A stretch of 64,000 bases of DNA from Aquila chrysaetos chrysaetos (Eukaryota > Chordata > Aves > Accipitriformes > Accipitridae): positions 59,999,204 to 60,063,203 of the forward strand of contig NC_044006.1 in assembly GCF_900496995.4 (NCBI RefSeq), in the 5' to 3' direction. The translations under genes were made by a program, and so were the position numbers. Below are positions 51,387 to 62,446 of this stretch, piece after piece. Position 1 is the stretch's first letter. Each line of letters starts with the position of its first letter. The notes under the pieces are model-generated. The model was given only the letters and a program-made list of their open reading frames with translations. It did no database searches and was not told where the DNA came from.

Positions 51387-51970
51387 TGTCCTAGTTTCAG
51401 CTGGGATAGAGTTAACTGTCTTCCTAGTACCCTGGTAGGTGCTATGTTTTGAGTTCAGTATGCAAAGAATGTTGATAACACTGATGTTTTCAGTTGTTGC
51501 TAAGTAGTGTTTAGACTAATGTCAAGGATTTTTCAGCTTCTCAAGCCCAGCCAGCGAGAAAGCTGGAGGGGCACAAGAAGTTGGCACAGGACACAGCCAG
51601 GGCAGCTGACCCAAACTGGCCAACAGGGTATTCCATACCATGGGACGTCCCATCTAGTATAGGAACTGGGAAGTGGGGGCGGGGAATCGCCGCTCAGGGA
51701 CTAGCTGGGTGCTGGTCGGCGAGTGGTTAGCAATAGCACTGCGCATCATTTGTACATTCCAATCCTTTTATTATTGCTGTTGTCATTTTATTAGTGTTAT
51801 CATTATCATTATTAGTTTCTTCTTTTCTGTTCTATTAAACTGTTCTTATCTCAACCCACGGGTTTTGCTTCTTTTTTCCCCGATTTTCTCCCCCATCCCA
51901 CTGGGTGGGGGGGGGGGGTGAGTGAGCGGCTGTGTGGTGCTTAGTTGCTGGCTGGGGTTAAACCACGACA
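51387..51970 (+). mobile_element. solo LTR, young copy, sense to GPR158
   Basis: A 584-base LTR, TGTCCTAG...ACCACGACA, flanked by a perfect 5-base target-site duplication AATAA (51,382-51,386 and 51,971-51,975). Likely promoter features are the 14-base palindrome ATGGGACGTCCCAT (51,640-51,653) and TAGTATAGG just after it. A polyadenylation signal ATTAAA is at 51,834-51,839, and a 12-G run lies near the end. There are no internal viral genes, so it is the product of LTR-LTR recombination. It is almost identical to the inverted copy at 57,691-58,273. By age and duplication length it looks like an ERV-L or class II-type avian family; I cannot name the subfamily securely. Confidence 0.95.
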
Positions 51971-51975
51971 AATAA

Positions 51976-53299
51976 CCATAAATGTAGACATAAAAAAAGA
52001 GAGATTGTAAAAGTTAGTAACCTTTTTCTTTTAAATGTGGTTTAATTTCTTCCTTTAGCCCCCTTTTTTAGTTTCCCCCCAATGTCTATTTAGTCTCGGT
52101 ACTAAACTAAGCAAGAAAATTCATTTTAACTGTTTAAGGAGACTTCCTAATTTTTTGTGACGATACCTTAGTTGTATAATCCTGAAAGTATTTTAAAATG
52201 GTGAGGCTGAAATTTTTTTCTATAACACCCCCTGGCCCATATAACATGATTGAAGGTGTGGGTGGGTTTAGAACAGGTTTTAAAAATGAAAAGGAATAAT
52301 TTGTTTCCTAGAACTTCTGAAAGTCTTGGATTTATATTCCTGAAAAGAGGTGAGAACAAAGAAACGTCTTCCTATGATTTACTGTCTGCTTATAGAAACC
52401 CCCAGTATGTTGTAAGTATTCTCTAGACAATCAATTATGTCTCTGACTTTTTTGTACGGGGTCATGGATGAGGATAGAAAACTGGATGGTGATGAAACAA
52501 AAGGAACAATAAGTAGGGATTTCTTTTTTAGAAACATGATTCAGCTTTCTTCGCTATTGGAGAAACAGAAGTGGGTCTTTGAAAAAAGAAGTTAAATATG
52601 GCCAGCAGAGGACTGAAACACATACTGTATTTATGTCCACAGTTATATAGCACATGGTAGGTAGGTTGCAATAAAAGGAACTAGCTTTTTGGGTCAAACT
52701 GCTGTTTCCATTCCTCTGTTCTCTACCCCCATCCCCCTTGGGCAAGGCTTCCAGCGCAGCAGGCTGTCAAAGCTCTTTTGAAGGGAATGGACGTGTGACA
52801 GTCCTTACTATCTGAGATTCAGTTCCAGGACTGTCACCTCCTATTCTGTCTATTCATGAACCTGGGCTGAGATAGAGAAATGTTCCTAAAGGTAAGAAAA
52901 AAACATTGCTGCGTTAAGTCAGATGAAAGGCTTACCTAGCCCTTTCTCCAAAAGCAGCTTCTGACAGGTGCTTAGGGAAGAATGTAAGAGCAGTGGAAGT
53001 GCCAAGTTCTCTTGTCTTGGTTATATCCCATTTACAAATAATAAGCAATAAAAAAAAAAAATTGTTTTTCAGACTCTATCTGAATGAGTGTTGGATTAAA
53101 CTGACCTCTGTGATTCTAATTCACTTTTCAACCTATTTTTGTCTTCTGCAATGTAGTTTGGCGTTGAATTCCATAATATAATTATGAACTGTTTGGAGAA
53201 AAAAAAATTCTTTTCTGTTTTTAAATTTGCTCCATGAATCTAACTTCATTAGGAGATCCCAGATTCTTGTGCTAAAAAGCCACTTTAGAAAGTGTTCAT
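51976..53299. other. intronic unique DNA
   Basis: No exon or recognised repeat family. AT-rich with short homopolymer runs. Confidence 0.5.
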
Positions 53300-53580
53300 T
53301 CATCTTCTCTGTGTCAGTTGGATTTAGTTGTAGGTTGTACTAAGTATTTTTAGCATCTGCAGACTTTGTCACTGGTCACCTGTTTGTGGTCATCTGTGAA
53401 TGTGTTGAACAAAGAAGGGATAGTTGTGGTGCCCAGCTTGCTAACCTCCCTGCATGTGAAAGCTCACTTTTGTCACATTGATACTCTCAAGAGTGGCTCA
53501 AAGGTTGGAGCCTTCCTGGCTCTAAAGTATGCAGTGATGAAAATAATTCATTTTCTCCAAAGGCTGTCTCTGCTCTGAGC
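53300..53580 (-). mobile_element. ancient CR1 RT-region remnant, minus strand
   Basis: GCATCTGCAGACTTTGTCACTGGTCACC followed by CATCTGTGAATGTGTTGAACAAAG matches the reverse complement of the old CR1 segment that encodes the RT DD box and its upstream loop. The rest is weak. It may belong with the fragment at 50.2-50.8 kb, but the spacing is too large for one intact element. Confidence 0.45.
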
Positions 53581-56500
53581 AATTTTTATATCTTTGTTGC
53601 CTGTTGGCCTTACAGATTCTACTTCAGGCTTCCTTTCTGTGAGGTATTTGAAAAGTTTTTAATTAGTAGACCCTATGCTTTCAACATGTTGCTTCTAAAA
53701 ATGTCTTTTGTTTTTGTCTTACATTCTTGTAGTTTTGTTATGTTCCTTGCCCAGGTTTATGGCTCTCCATTTTCCTGGTTTTTTGTGTTTTTTTTTTTTT
53801 TTTTTAATGTTGGATTCTGCTTACTTTTCAGTTTTAAAATTCCCTTATTACCTTTAAATAAATCTTCAGTGTCAGAAGATTGGGTATAGTTAGGCAGAGG
53901 CCATCTCTCCCGTGTAGGATCCTTCTAATTCAAATGCTTTTCTTGTTCCTAACCTCTCTTCTTATATCACTTTCTATACTGTTCCTTGATGCCCTTTCTT
54001 TCCACCTGTCTCTGACCCCATGGATAGTAATGGGAGCATTAAAAAAAAAACATACTGGTTTCTTACTAAATAGCTTGAATTTGGCTCCAAGACCTTTTTT
54101 CATAGGGAGAATCTAATGTAAATGGTACCCCACCATCACTGACACCTCACATTCCTATACGATGTGATGCTTTGTGGCAGAGTTAAGACGCTAGCAGCAA
54201 CTTGAACATCCTCAAGCAAAAAAACCATCACCGCCCCTCGAAGTATCTAGGAAGCTCTCTGACTAAACTGCAGGGAAATCCCCAGAGAGGCAGCACTGTG
54301 TGCCATAAATCTGAAATAATTCTTCAGACAACAGAGGATTCATCTTTAAGTATTCCGCCCTTGTAGTACTGTTCCAAATGGCCTAAAGGGATTTTCTTTG
54401 CAGGTGAATCCTAATTCATATGCCCACACTGCTATACCTTACTCTTCAGTTAAGCTTCGTTTTAGTGAAAGCTGGCTCTCCTGTGAAAATATGTGCTGAA
54501 AAGCAGCAGTCATGCTATGGCTGAGGAATTAGGTAAGTCTGCCTCTGTCCTGTTAGTAAGAAATTAGTGGTAACTGCGTGACCACATCAAAATCATGTTG
54601 TATGTAACACCCCAGTAGCCTTTTGTGAATCTGGCTGGATATGCAGAGGTAATAGTTTTAAAAACATTTAAGTGATGCAGAATCCTAAATTTTAACTTTC
54701 AAAAGCAACTTGAACTTGCAGAAGCTGCTGATTCCAGTAAGACTTATGACTGAAAGTCACTCACTTGTGAATTTGACACCAGGATTATTTTTGGATGCTC
54801 AGTTCACGGTACATTGAAGGAGCTTCAGGTGTCAGGTAGTATGCACTGTTTGAAAATTAACATTCTTGAGAGTGTCAGCCTCCAAAATGAGAATGGTCAG
54901 AAAAGGTATCTGCCCTGAAAACACTGGCTATACTAATTACAGTTTGCATTTATCTAGAGGTGTGGGCATTTGCAGATTTGGGATGGCTGTAGAGAATTTG
55001 TTGTTCTTATCTCCTTGTTTTGTGGTAAGGAGGACTTATGAAGGACAGCATGGAGGGGTGAATGGATATGGCATCAAGAATCTAGGCAGGCATTTAGATT
55101 TGGGGGATGATGTCTGCTTCAGCATGTGATAACCATGTCTTATACCTTAATTATGGCTGCTTGCAACACTTACAGGTGCGAAAATAAGTGTACAAACTTA
55201 GAAGACAAACTTTGAATGCCTGTTTAGCTAAGCTGTGGTGACCTCTGTGCCAAAAAGCTTCTGAAGATCTACAGGACAAAGATATTGTTTATCACCATTT
55301 AAATGTTGGCAGGCTAATATTCTGTGCAGTTCTGGCTTAAGCTGGCTGGTTGAAAGAGAACATGCTCCTTCTGCTTTTTTTTATGATGTAACAGTAGAGG
55401 CAAAAAAAAATTCTTCTGTAGATACAGGTTTTACAACATGTTGTTACAATGAAATATTATAACTACTGAAACTATCAAGATAGCTAGTAGGTTGGGAAAA
55501 TAAGCTTAAATCAATTTCTGGCACAGATTTCAAGGCAAACAGCATGCCAACAAACAGTGGTACTAGAAATTAAGACAGACATGAAAGCCTCTTAAAACAA
55601 ACCTCTGACCCGACAGAAAATCCTTGATGACATCATTCTTCAATGATTATCTATTATGTACAATTCAACTAATTCTTTCTTAAATACATGTTAAACAAGA
55701 CTATGCACTCCTTAAGTATCTATTTTGTGTAAGGACTGTAAAATTCTGGCAGAAAACAAATATTTATTGTTATAAGAAGATTAACAAAATTTACTTACTT
55801 GCCAGATGGTCCCCAATTACCAGTAATATTGTTACTAACTTATCACTGTGGCTTGGGTTCAGCCAGGCAGCATTGTCAGTGTGGATGAATGTGTTATGCT
55901 GACAAGCTGAGTCTACTCTTATACTGTTGATATTTGTCTTGATTGCTTTTATCAAGATAGCAGAGCTGCAATTATTCCCAGTTAGTTCAATAAATATAAT
56001 ACAGGTAGTTGGTCCATATACATTCTAGGAGGATGTGTTCTTCCATATGTTCCATTTTCCGAATGCTGAATCAAAAATAACTGAAAATGTGGGTGGCTAA
56101 AACAGGCTGTGCCAGCTACTGTATTAATCACAGATGAATTTCAGAAATATATCATCATGTACATACTGGTGTACTCTCTGGCTAATAGCGGTGGGGTACA
56201 AGTCTGAGACGGTGTTTAAAATGGCAAAGCATCCCAAATGAATGCAGTAGAATTCTTGTACCATCATGATGGTTTCTGTAAATGCCACATGTATGCTTAA
56301 AGAAACTTTTCTTTTGAAAGCATTATATCCTCAAGTAGTTGCAGACCTTGTTACTACCTCACCAGAACTGTGACGTTACCATGAAGCATGAACATCTATT
56401 GCAGAGATGTAGTGAAAAAACCCCAACATGTGCACCATGGGGGAAAAAATGGAAAGCCTATGGTAGATTGTAACTGTCAGGAGAGATTGTTTTCATATGC

Positions 56501-56822
56501 CTGCTTCTGGAGTGTACTGTACTCCTTCCTGTAGATTTTTACCCTAGAAATTCGTAAAGGTCTGAGAAAAGGAAAAAGCAGAACAATTTAATCATATCGG
56601 AAGTTCAGTTTGTGCTACAGAAGAGCTGCAGACAGGAGAAGAGTGTGGGTAGAAATGTTTGTATTGAGTTCATGAAGACTGGGTTTTGTGAAAGGCAAAC
56701 ATTCTTGTAAGATAAGTTTTAACACAAGAGAAGCAAAGGGAAAAACACATTTAGTTTCAAATGGAAGAATTGTCTAGTGTTTCTAGAAGTACTATGAAAA
56801 TATTTTGAAATTATCTATTTTC
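53581..56822. other. intronic unique DNA
   Basis: No exon or recognised repeat. Includes a poly-T tract at about 53,787-53,805. Confidence 0.5.
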
Positions 56823-56942
56823 AGGCCTGCAAGGCTTGACAGGGAGCTCCTGACAAAACTCAAGCATAAAATGAAAGTGCACAAGAGGTGGAAGCAGAGT
56901 CAGGTAACCTGGGAGGAATGTGGAGACATGGTCTGGGCATGG
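56823..56942 (+). mobile_element. old CR1, segment 1 (before inserted CR1)
   Basis: Pre-RT part of CR1 ORF2: GACAGGGAGCTCCTGACAAAACTCAAG, then GTGGAAGCAGAGTCAGGTAACCTGGGAGGAATG, translating like KHKMKVHKRWKQSQVTWEE. It stops at GGGCATGG, where a younger CR1 begins. The last six bases, GCATGG (56,937-56,942), recur at 57,555-57,560 after that insertion, so this piece and segment 2 were once continuous. Confidence 0.85.
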
Positions 56943-57554
56943 CTGTGAACATGACCGTCTTGTATCAGAAATGGTGTGGCCAGCAGGACTAGGGAAGTGA
57001 TTGTTCCCCTGTACTCGGCACTGGTCACACCTCAAATCCTGTGTTTGGTTTTAGGCCACTCACTACAGGAAAGGCATTGAGGTGCTGGAGTGTGTCCAGA
57101 GAAGGGCAAGGAAGCCGGTGAAGGGTCTGGAGAACAAGTCTTATGAGGAGCGGCTGAGGGAACTGGGGTTGTTTAGCCTGGAGAAAAGGAGGCTGAGGGG
57201 AGACCCTATCGCTTTCTACAACTACCTGAAAGGAGGTTGTAGCGAGGTGGGGGTTGATCTCTTCTCTGAAGTAACAAGCTATAGGACAAGGGGAAGTAGT
57301 CTCAAGTTGTGCCAGGGGAGGTTTACATTGGATATTAGAAAATATTTCTTCACCGAAAGGGTTGTCAAGCATTGGAACAGGCTGCCCCGGGAAGTGGTTG
57401 AGTCACCATCCCTGGAGGTACTTAAAAGACGTGTAGATGTGGTGCTTAGGGACATGGTTTAGTGGTGGACTTGGCAGTGTTAGGTTAATGGTTGGACTCC
57501 ATGATCTTAAAGGTCTTTTCCAACCAAAATGATTCTATGTTTCTATGATTCTAT
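56943..57554 (+). mobile_element. younger CR1, 5'-truncated, inserted inside an older CR1
   Basis: 612 bases from CTGTGAACATGACCGTC to the ATGATTCTAT tail. It encodes the ORF2 C-terminus (the frame 57,082-57,462 is open to its natural stop) and the standard 3' UTR with GGTTGGACTCCATGATCTTAAAGG. It is flanked by a 6-base duplication GCATGG. It shares the unusual GGCACTGGTCACACCTCAAATCC with the 26.9-28.2 kb copy. Confidence 0.92.
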
Positions 57555-57560
57555 GCATGG

Positions 57561-57690
57561 GTGGGGTTAGGGAAACCAGAGCCCATATGGGGCTGAATCT
57601 GGTGAGGGACATGAAGGGCAACAAGAAGTAAGTACACTGGCAGCAAAACTAGGACTAAGGAGAATGTGGGCCTGCTGCTGAATGGGGCAG
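57561..57690 (+). mobile_element. old CR1, segment 2 (between inserted CR1 and inserted LTR)
   Basis: Continues segment 1 in CR1 order: GTGGGGTTAGGGAAACCAGAGCCC, then CTGGTGAGGGACATGAAGGGCAACAAGAAG, then GGCCTGCTGCTGAATGGGGCAG. It is cut at GGCAG by the LTR insertion. Confidence 0.88.
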
Positions 57691-58273
57691 TGTCGTGGTT
57701 TAACCCCAGCCAGCAACTAAGCACCACGCAGCCGCTCACTCACCCCCCCCCCCACCCAGTGGGATGGGGGAGAAAATCGGGGAAAAAAGAAGCAAAACCC
57801 GTGGGTTGAGATAAGAACAGTTTAATAGAACAGAAAAGAAGAAACTAATAATGATAATGATAACACTAATAAAATGACAACAGCAATAATAAAAGGATTG
57901 GAATGTACAAATGATGCGCAGTGCTATTGCTAACCACTCGCCGACCAGCACCCAGCTAGTCCCTGAGCGGCGATTCCCCGCCCCCACTCCCCAGTTCCTA
58001 TACTAGATGGGACGTCCCATGGTATGGAATACCCTGTTGGCCAGTTTGGGTCAGCTGCCCTGGCTGTGTCCTGTGCCAACTTCTTGTGCCCCTCCAGCTT
58101 TCTCGCTGGCTGGGCTTGAGAAGCTGAAAAATCCTTGACATTAGTCTAAACACTACTTAGCAACAACTGAAAACATCAGTGTTATCAACATTCTTTGCAT
58201 ACTGAACTCAAAACATAGCACCTACCAGGGTACTAGGAAGACAGTTAACTCTATCCCAGCTGAAACTAGAACA
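57691..58273 (-). mobile_element. solo LTR, young copy, antisense to GPR158
   Basis: 583 bases, TGTCGTGG...CTAGAACA on the plus strand, which is an LTR in minus orientation. It is flanked by a perfect 5-base duplication GGCAG (57,686-57,690 and 58,274-58,278). Compared with 51,387-51,970 I count about three substitutions and one base of G-run length. The promoter palindrome is at 58,007-58,020. The insertion lies inside the old CR1, splitting it after its GGGGCAG. Confidence 0.96.
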
Positions 58274-59480
58274 GGCAGTGAACTTTGTGACAGAGGACAT
58301 GGAAAAGGCAGAAGTACTTGATGTCTTCCAAGAACTACAGGCTGATCAGCCTCACCTCAGTCCCTGGAAAGGCGATGGAGCAAATCTTCCTGAAAACCAC
58401 TTCTGAAACACACTAAGGAGAAGAATGTGATTGGGAGTGGTCAGCGTGGGTTAATGAAGGGGAAATAGTGTTTAACCAACTCAATAGCCTTCTGTGTACA
58501 GATGACTGGAGTCCAGCTGGGGGCCAGCCAATATTGATAGACCCCAGGGGTTGATGCTGGAGCTAATTCTGTTTAACATTTTCCTTTGGTGGTCTGGACA
58601 ACAGGCTAGGGTGTGCTCTTAGCAAGTTTGTAGATGACAAAAATTGGGACGAGTGGCTGAGAGACCAGATGGTTGTGTTGCCATTCAGGGGGACTGAAAC
58701 AGGCTAGAGAAATGAGCAAACAAGAACCTTGTGAAGTTCAGCAAAGGGAAATGCCAAGTGCTGCACCTGTGAGGGAGTAACCCCATGCACCAGTACAGGC
58801 TAGGGGCTTAATGACTGGAAAGCAGCTTTACAGAAGAGGCCTAGGGGGTCCTGATGGACACCAGTTTGACATGAATCACCAATGTGTGCTTGCGGCAAAG
58901 ATGACTGACAGCCTCCTGGGCTATGAGAGGAAGAGCCTTGCCAAAAGGTTGAGGGAGGTGATCCTTCCTCTTTACCCAGCCTGGTGGGGCTCCATCAGGA
59001 GTGCTGTGTCCACTTCTGGGGTCCTTGGTACAAGAGACATGATGTACTGGAGTGAGCCTAGTGAAGGGCCACAAAGATGATTAAAGATTGGAGCATCTGA
59101 CAGACAAGAAGGGCTGAGCAAGCTGGGACTTTTCAGCCGGGAGAAGAAAAGGCTCCAGGGGGATCTTACACATGTGTGTAAATACCTGATGGAAAAGTGT
59201 AGAGGAGACAGAGCCAGACTTTTCTCGGGGGAGTCAGTGAAAGGACAAAGTACAAGAGGCACAAATTGAAATACAAGAAATTCCATTTAAACATCAAAAA
59301 AACTTTTTTGACACTGTGAGGATGGTCAGACACTAGATCAGGTTTCCCAGAGGTGGTGAAGTCTCCATTACTGGAGGTATTAAAAAACCCAACTGAACCG
59401 AGCCTGCTTTGAGCAGGTGGTTGGACTGGATGATCACAAGAGGTTTCTTCCAATGACAGCTGTTGTATGAATCTATGATT
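58274..59480 (+). mobile_element. old CR1, segment 3 (RT to 3' end)
   Basis: Resumes at GGCAGTGAACTTTGTGACAGAGGACATGGAAAAGGC, exactly where CR1 order predicts. It then jumps, by internal deletions, to the RT region (CTACAGGCTGATCAGCCTCACCTCAGTCCCTGG; AGCAAGTTTGTAGATGACAA, the DD box) and through the C-terminus. It ends with TGGATGATCACAAGAGGTTTCTTCCAATG and GTATGAATCTATGATTTTT. Many stops and frameshifts. Clearly older than the two elements inserted into it. Confidence 0.9.
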
Positions 59481-62340
59481 TTTCACATCTATTTTGAACA
59501 AAATAATTGTATCAAAGAGTTTTCAAAGGATACAAGTTATTTAATCAATTCTGATGTGAAATTCTGGAAGTACATTTTCTTTCTTTCCATCACGTGGTTC
59601 TGAGCATTAGGATGTTATCCTGCTCTCTGCCTCTTGGCCCACTAGAACATGCCACTAATTCTTCAAATTGCAGCATGTCTGGTACAAGGCCATACTCACA
59701 TGCTTGCTCAGTGTGCTTACTGTCTGTAATTCCTCTGGCTTGTATGTGTTGTCTTTCTCAGAAGTAACCTCTAGGTAAGTTTTCTTTTGAAAATTTTTAT
59801 ATCCCTTTGTACGGACACGGTGCTTCTACAGGGTCTGCTCATGATACCACACAGCAAACTGTTAAGGCATTTCTCCTTTCCTAGCAGTGATTAGTTTACC
59901 CTTAATTTGTAATATGTACTTCTATCTTTGTAGAAGTGTTTGTAGAGGGAAAGGGGAGTTTCCTCTCCTATTGGTTAAAAACAAAATATACACAAGGGAA
60001 AAGCTTTCCACGTAAAGGGAAATAAAGACCTACTTCCCTAAGGTGCTTGAAAGTCTCCCAGGTGAATCTGTTGCAGTCCTAATAAGGATGAATCATCACT
60101 GTTTTTTCTACTGTATAAACTGATTTCTTTAGAGTAGTCAGAATGATGCTAATGCTTGAGAGATCCTTGCCAAGGTGCCTGGACAACATAAACTAGGAGA
60201 GCAAGGAGTAGTGTTGGTCCTGGTCCTACTGCCTGCTTCGTGCCTGTATGCAGCCATGGTGAGATTATTCACTTGCAGAACAGGTCCTGTCCCCAGCCCA
60301 CATGCTAATATTTATGCTCAGGTCTAGAAAATACTAGAAACCTACCTGATGGGATCTGCATGTGAACAGATGAGGAATTAGTTACCTCTATTCCTATGAG
60401 CATCTGAGACGGATACCTTGTTATCAGGTTAAGATAATCCACTAACATCATATGAAGAGTTAGTCTGTACAGTATGGCAGTTTTTCCCTTGAGGTTGTTG
60501 GTCACCTGGAACACAGAAAAAACAGTTCATTGGAATGGAAGTGTAGTTTTAGCAGCCTGTGGAGAAGCTGTTGTTCAAAACAAGAGTGGAAAGGCATAAA
60601 ACTGTAAACTAAAAATATTTCTGAATATTCTAGAAGCATGGTGTGTGCTATTTCAAATTGAACTTACTAGGGCCAGCACTTAAATATTTCAGGTAATTTC
60701 TAAGTGTGCCCAGCATCAGATTATTTAGATTTTAGACAGGAGACAGAGGGAGATGAAGTGCTCCTATACTGTCTAACTTCCTACTGGCTAGCCTACAGAA
60801 TTTCCTAATGCATTCTTCTTCAGATCACTTAAATGATGTGCTTGTGTTTCTCCAATGACTATATAGCATGTCTGAAGATGAATGTCCAAATACAGCTGTT
60901 GTGGACACTTTGCACTTGGCTGTACTTGGGCCAGGGATGAGGGAGCAGTATTGTCCTGGTTTTGATCAAGCTTGCTTTCTTTTGCCTCTTCTGATTTTGT
61001 TCATAAGTGGCCTCTCAGATATATGGCTCTGTAGCTCTGTAAGAATAATATATACTGAGCTTTAATTAAAAGAGGCAACATGCTTTGAGGTCAGCAAGGT
61101 GTTCTTGAGATAGAGGTTGGGCCATGCCCTTGGTAGTCCACAGCCTGAAAGGAGCGATGATGGTGTTTGTAGTCATGGAAGTTCAGGCTGTGGAAATCAA
61201 AACTTGTGGCTGAAATGGTTGACTTAAAAGGAGTGGCACCCTAGATTTAAGAAACCACTACACTCATCTGTTACGAGTGAGTCTGTGTAATGATCTAACT
61301 ATCCAAAGTTGCATACTGATATTTTTGCTAAGTGCAGACAGCAGTGAAGCAGTTACAGGTATGTGCTCTCACAAGATGATGCTATAAATGTTCTATGTAC
61401 AAAGTCATTCTGGAGGTTATTTTAGAGAGAATAAGGAAATTTTTGAAGGCTTTTTTTAAGATATGCAACTACAGTCTTACAGCTTTTTTTCTTTTGGTGA
61501 TCTCAGAGTTGTTTATAAAACAGAGTGTTGGCTTTGAAATTGAGTTGTTAGCTTTTCAGTCAAAAAAATTTGAGGGAAACTACTGATGATGAAAACTTGA
61601 GCATTCTTGGCATGGAACTAATACAGTTTAGACAGTCCTTGAGGACCTATGTGTATAGGAAATTTTTTTATTTTGGTTTCACAGACGTCAGTAGCCTACT
61701 CCTGGCTCGTGCTGCCTTTCTGATATATCAGGTATTATACCAGCGCCAGCTGGCTGAGATGGGGAGAGAGGGGTTTGGGTGTCTGCTGGGGGAGGGTGCT
61801 GAGCCGCGGAGAAGAGGTCTGAAGTCACTGAAGGTCGGGGTGTCTCTGGGGAGAGTACAAAAAGGGTTTTGCCAGCTGTTTTGGTAAATAGCATTCCCTG
61901 GAGCAAAGGGGAGGATGTCGTTGTCACTGGGCATGGGGTTAAGGTGCAGTGCCTGGTACCGTACTTGGGGTCGGCTGGGGAGGTTGCTGGCCTCGGAAAA
62001 AGTAGTGCAGGTTGTTTGTTGTATTTCAGTTCTTTGCTGCATTGTAAAATATGAAGGGCATTAAATTGTTTGAGTGTATAACTTCTTACCTGCCACCTTA
62101 CACTTACTCAGTGCATTAGATTTACTGAGCTTTTGTAATACATCTCAGTAAGGTCTAATGTAAGAATGTGTCTCTGCAGTTGTGGCTTTGGGAACATGAT
62201 TCTTCTCTGTTTTCAGACTTTTCATCAAATTCTGTATTTAGAAGAAAGATGTAGCTCTGCTTTGCAGGCTACGGCATCATAAAGAAGTTGAACCTACTTC
62301 TGTAGTCTCTGTGTTCAAGGCTGTTTTTCTCTATTTTCAG
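59481..62340. other. intronic unique DNA up to exon 2
   Basis: No exon or repeat family recognised. A G-rich patch with few T at about 61.73-62.00 kb (GGGGAGAGAGGGG, GCTGGGGGAGGG, CTGAGCCGCGGAG) contrasts with its AT-rich surroundings, about 350 bases before exon 2. A branch-point/polypyrimidine region for exon 2 occupies the last 40 bases. Confidence 0.5.
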
Positions 62341-62446
62341 AGGTGTTGTCAAAGTCGACATCAATCTACAGAAGGTGGACATTGACCAGTGTTCGAGTGA
62401 GGGGTGGTTCTCGGGGACGCACAGGTGTCATCTCAACAATTCTGAG
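62341..62446 (+). CDS. GPR158: GPR158 coding exon 2
   Basis: This 106-base exon is flanked by a strong acceptor (tttttctctattttcag) and a gtatgt donor. Its first base completes codon 291 (AG|A, Arg). It then encodes 35 codons, residues 292-326, ending in phase 0. The peptide begins GVVKVDINLQKVDIDQC and contains W313, C308, C320 and an N323 sequon. It is the end of the ligand-binding domain and the lead-in to the cysteine-rich/EGF-like segment of GPR158. D297 matches, at the same 10-residue offset as E261, the human residue I recall as D307 near the glycine pocket. The exon is too short to stand out as an open reading frame and is recognised by joining to exon 1 in frame. The next exon should start with a Cys-rich segment and lies beyond the window. 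Confidence 0.93.

Larger units (their letters stand above)
46174..62340 (+). other. GPR158: GPR158 intron 1 (16.2 kb, phase 2)
   Basis: This intron runs from the gtagga donor after exon 1 to the polypyrimidine-rich acceptor before exon 2. A long first intron is usual for neuronal receptor genes with a GC-rich first exon. The intron is mostly unique AT-rich DNA. Identified repeats are two ancient minus-strand CR1 remnants (about 50.2-50.8 and 53.3-53.6 kb), two solo LTRs (51.39-51.97 and 57.69-58.27 kb) and a nested CR1 stack (56.8-59.5 kb). No further coding exon is evident between exons 1 and 2. Confidence 0.9.

Noticed and set aside
51673-51921. 82-codon frame repeated at 57,736-57,987
   Set aside because: It lies inside the solo LTRs, so its repetition reflects the LTR sequence and not a conserved gene.
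51382-58278. The two LTRs as the ends of one provirus
   Set aside because: They are in opposite orientations, each has its own 5-base target duplication, and no viral internal sequence lies between them.
51382-58278. The two near-identical LTRs as the result of a segmental duplication
   Set aside because: Similarity stops exactly at the TG...CA ends and the flanking target duplications differ.
45302-62446. GPR179 as the identity of the receptor gene
   Set aside because: The Cache-region stretches (THATNFLN, ISRAAITF, YLECENG, KVDINLQKVDIDQC) match GPR158 much better from memory.
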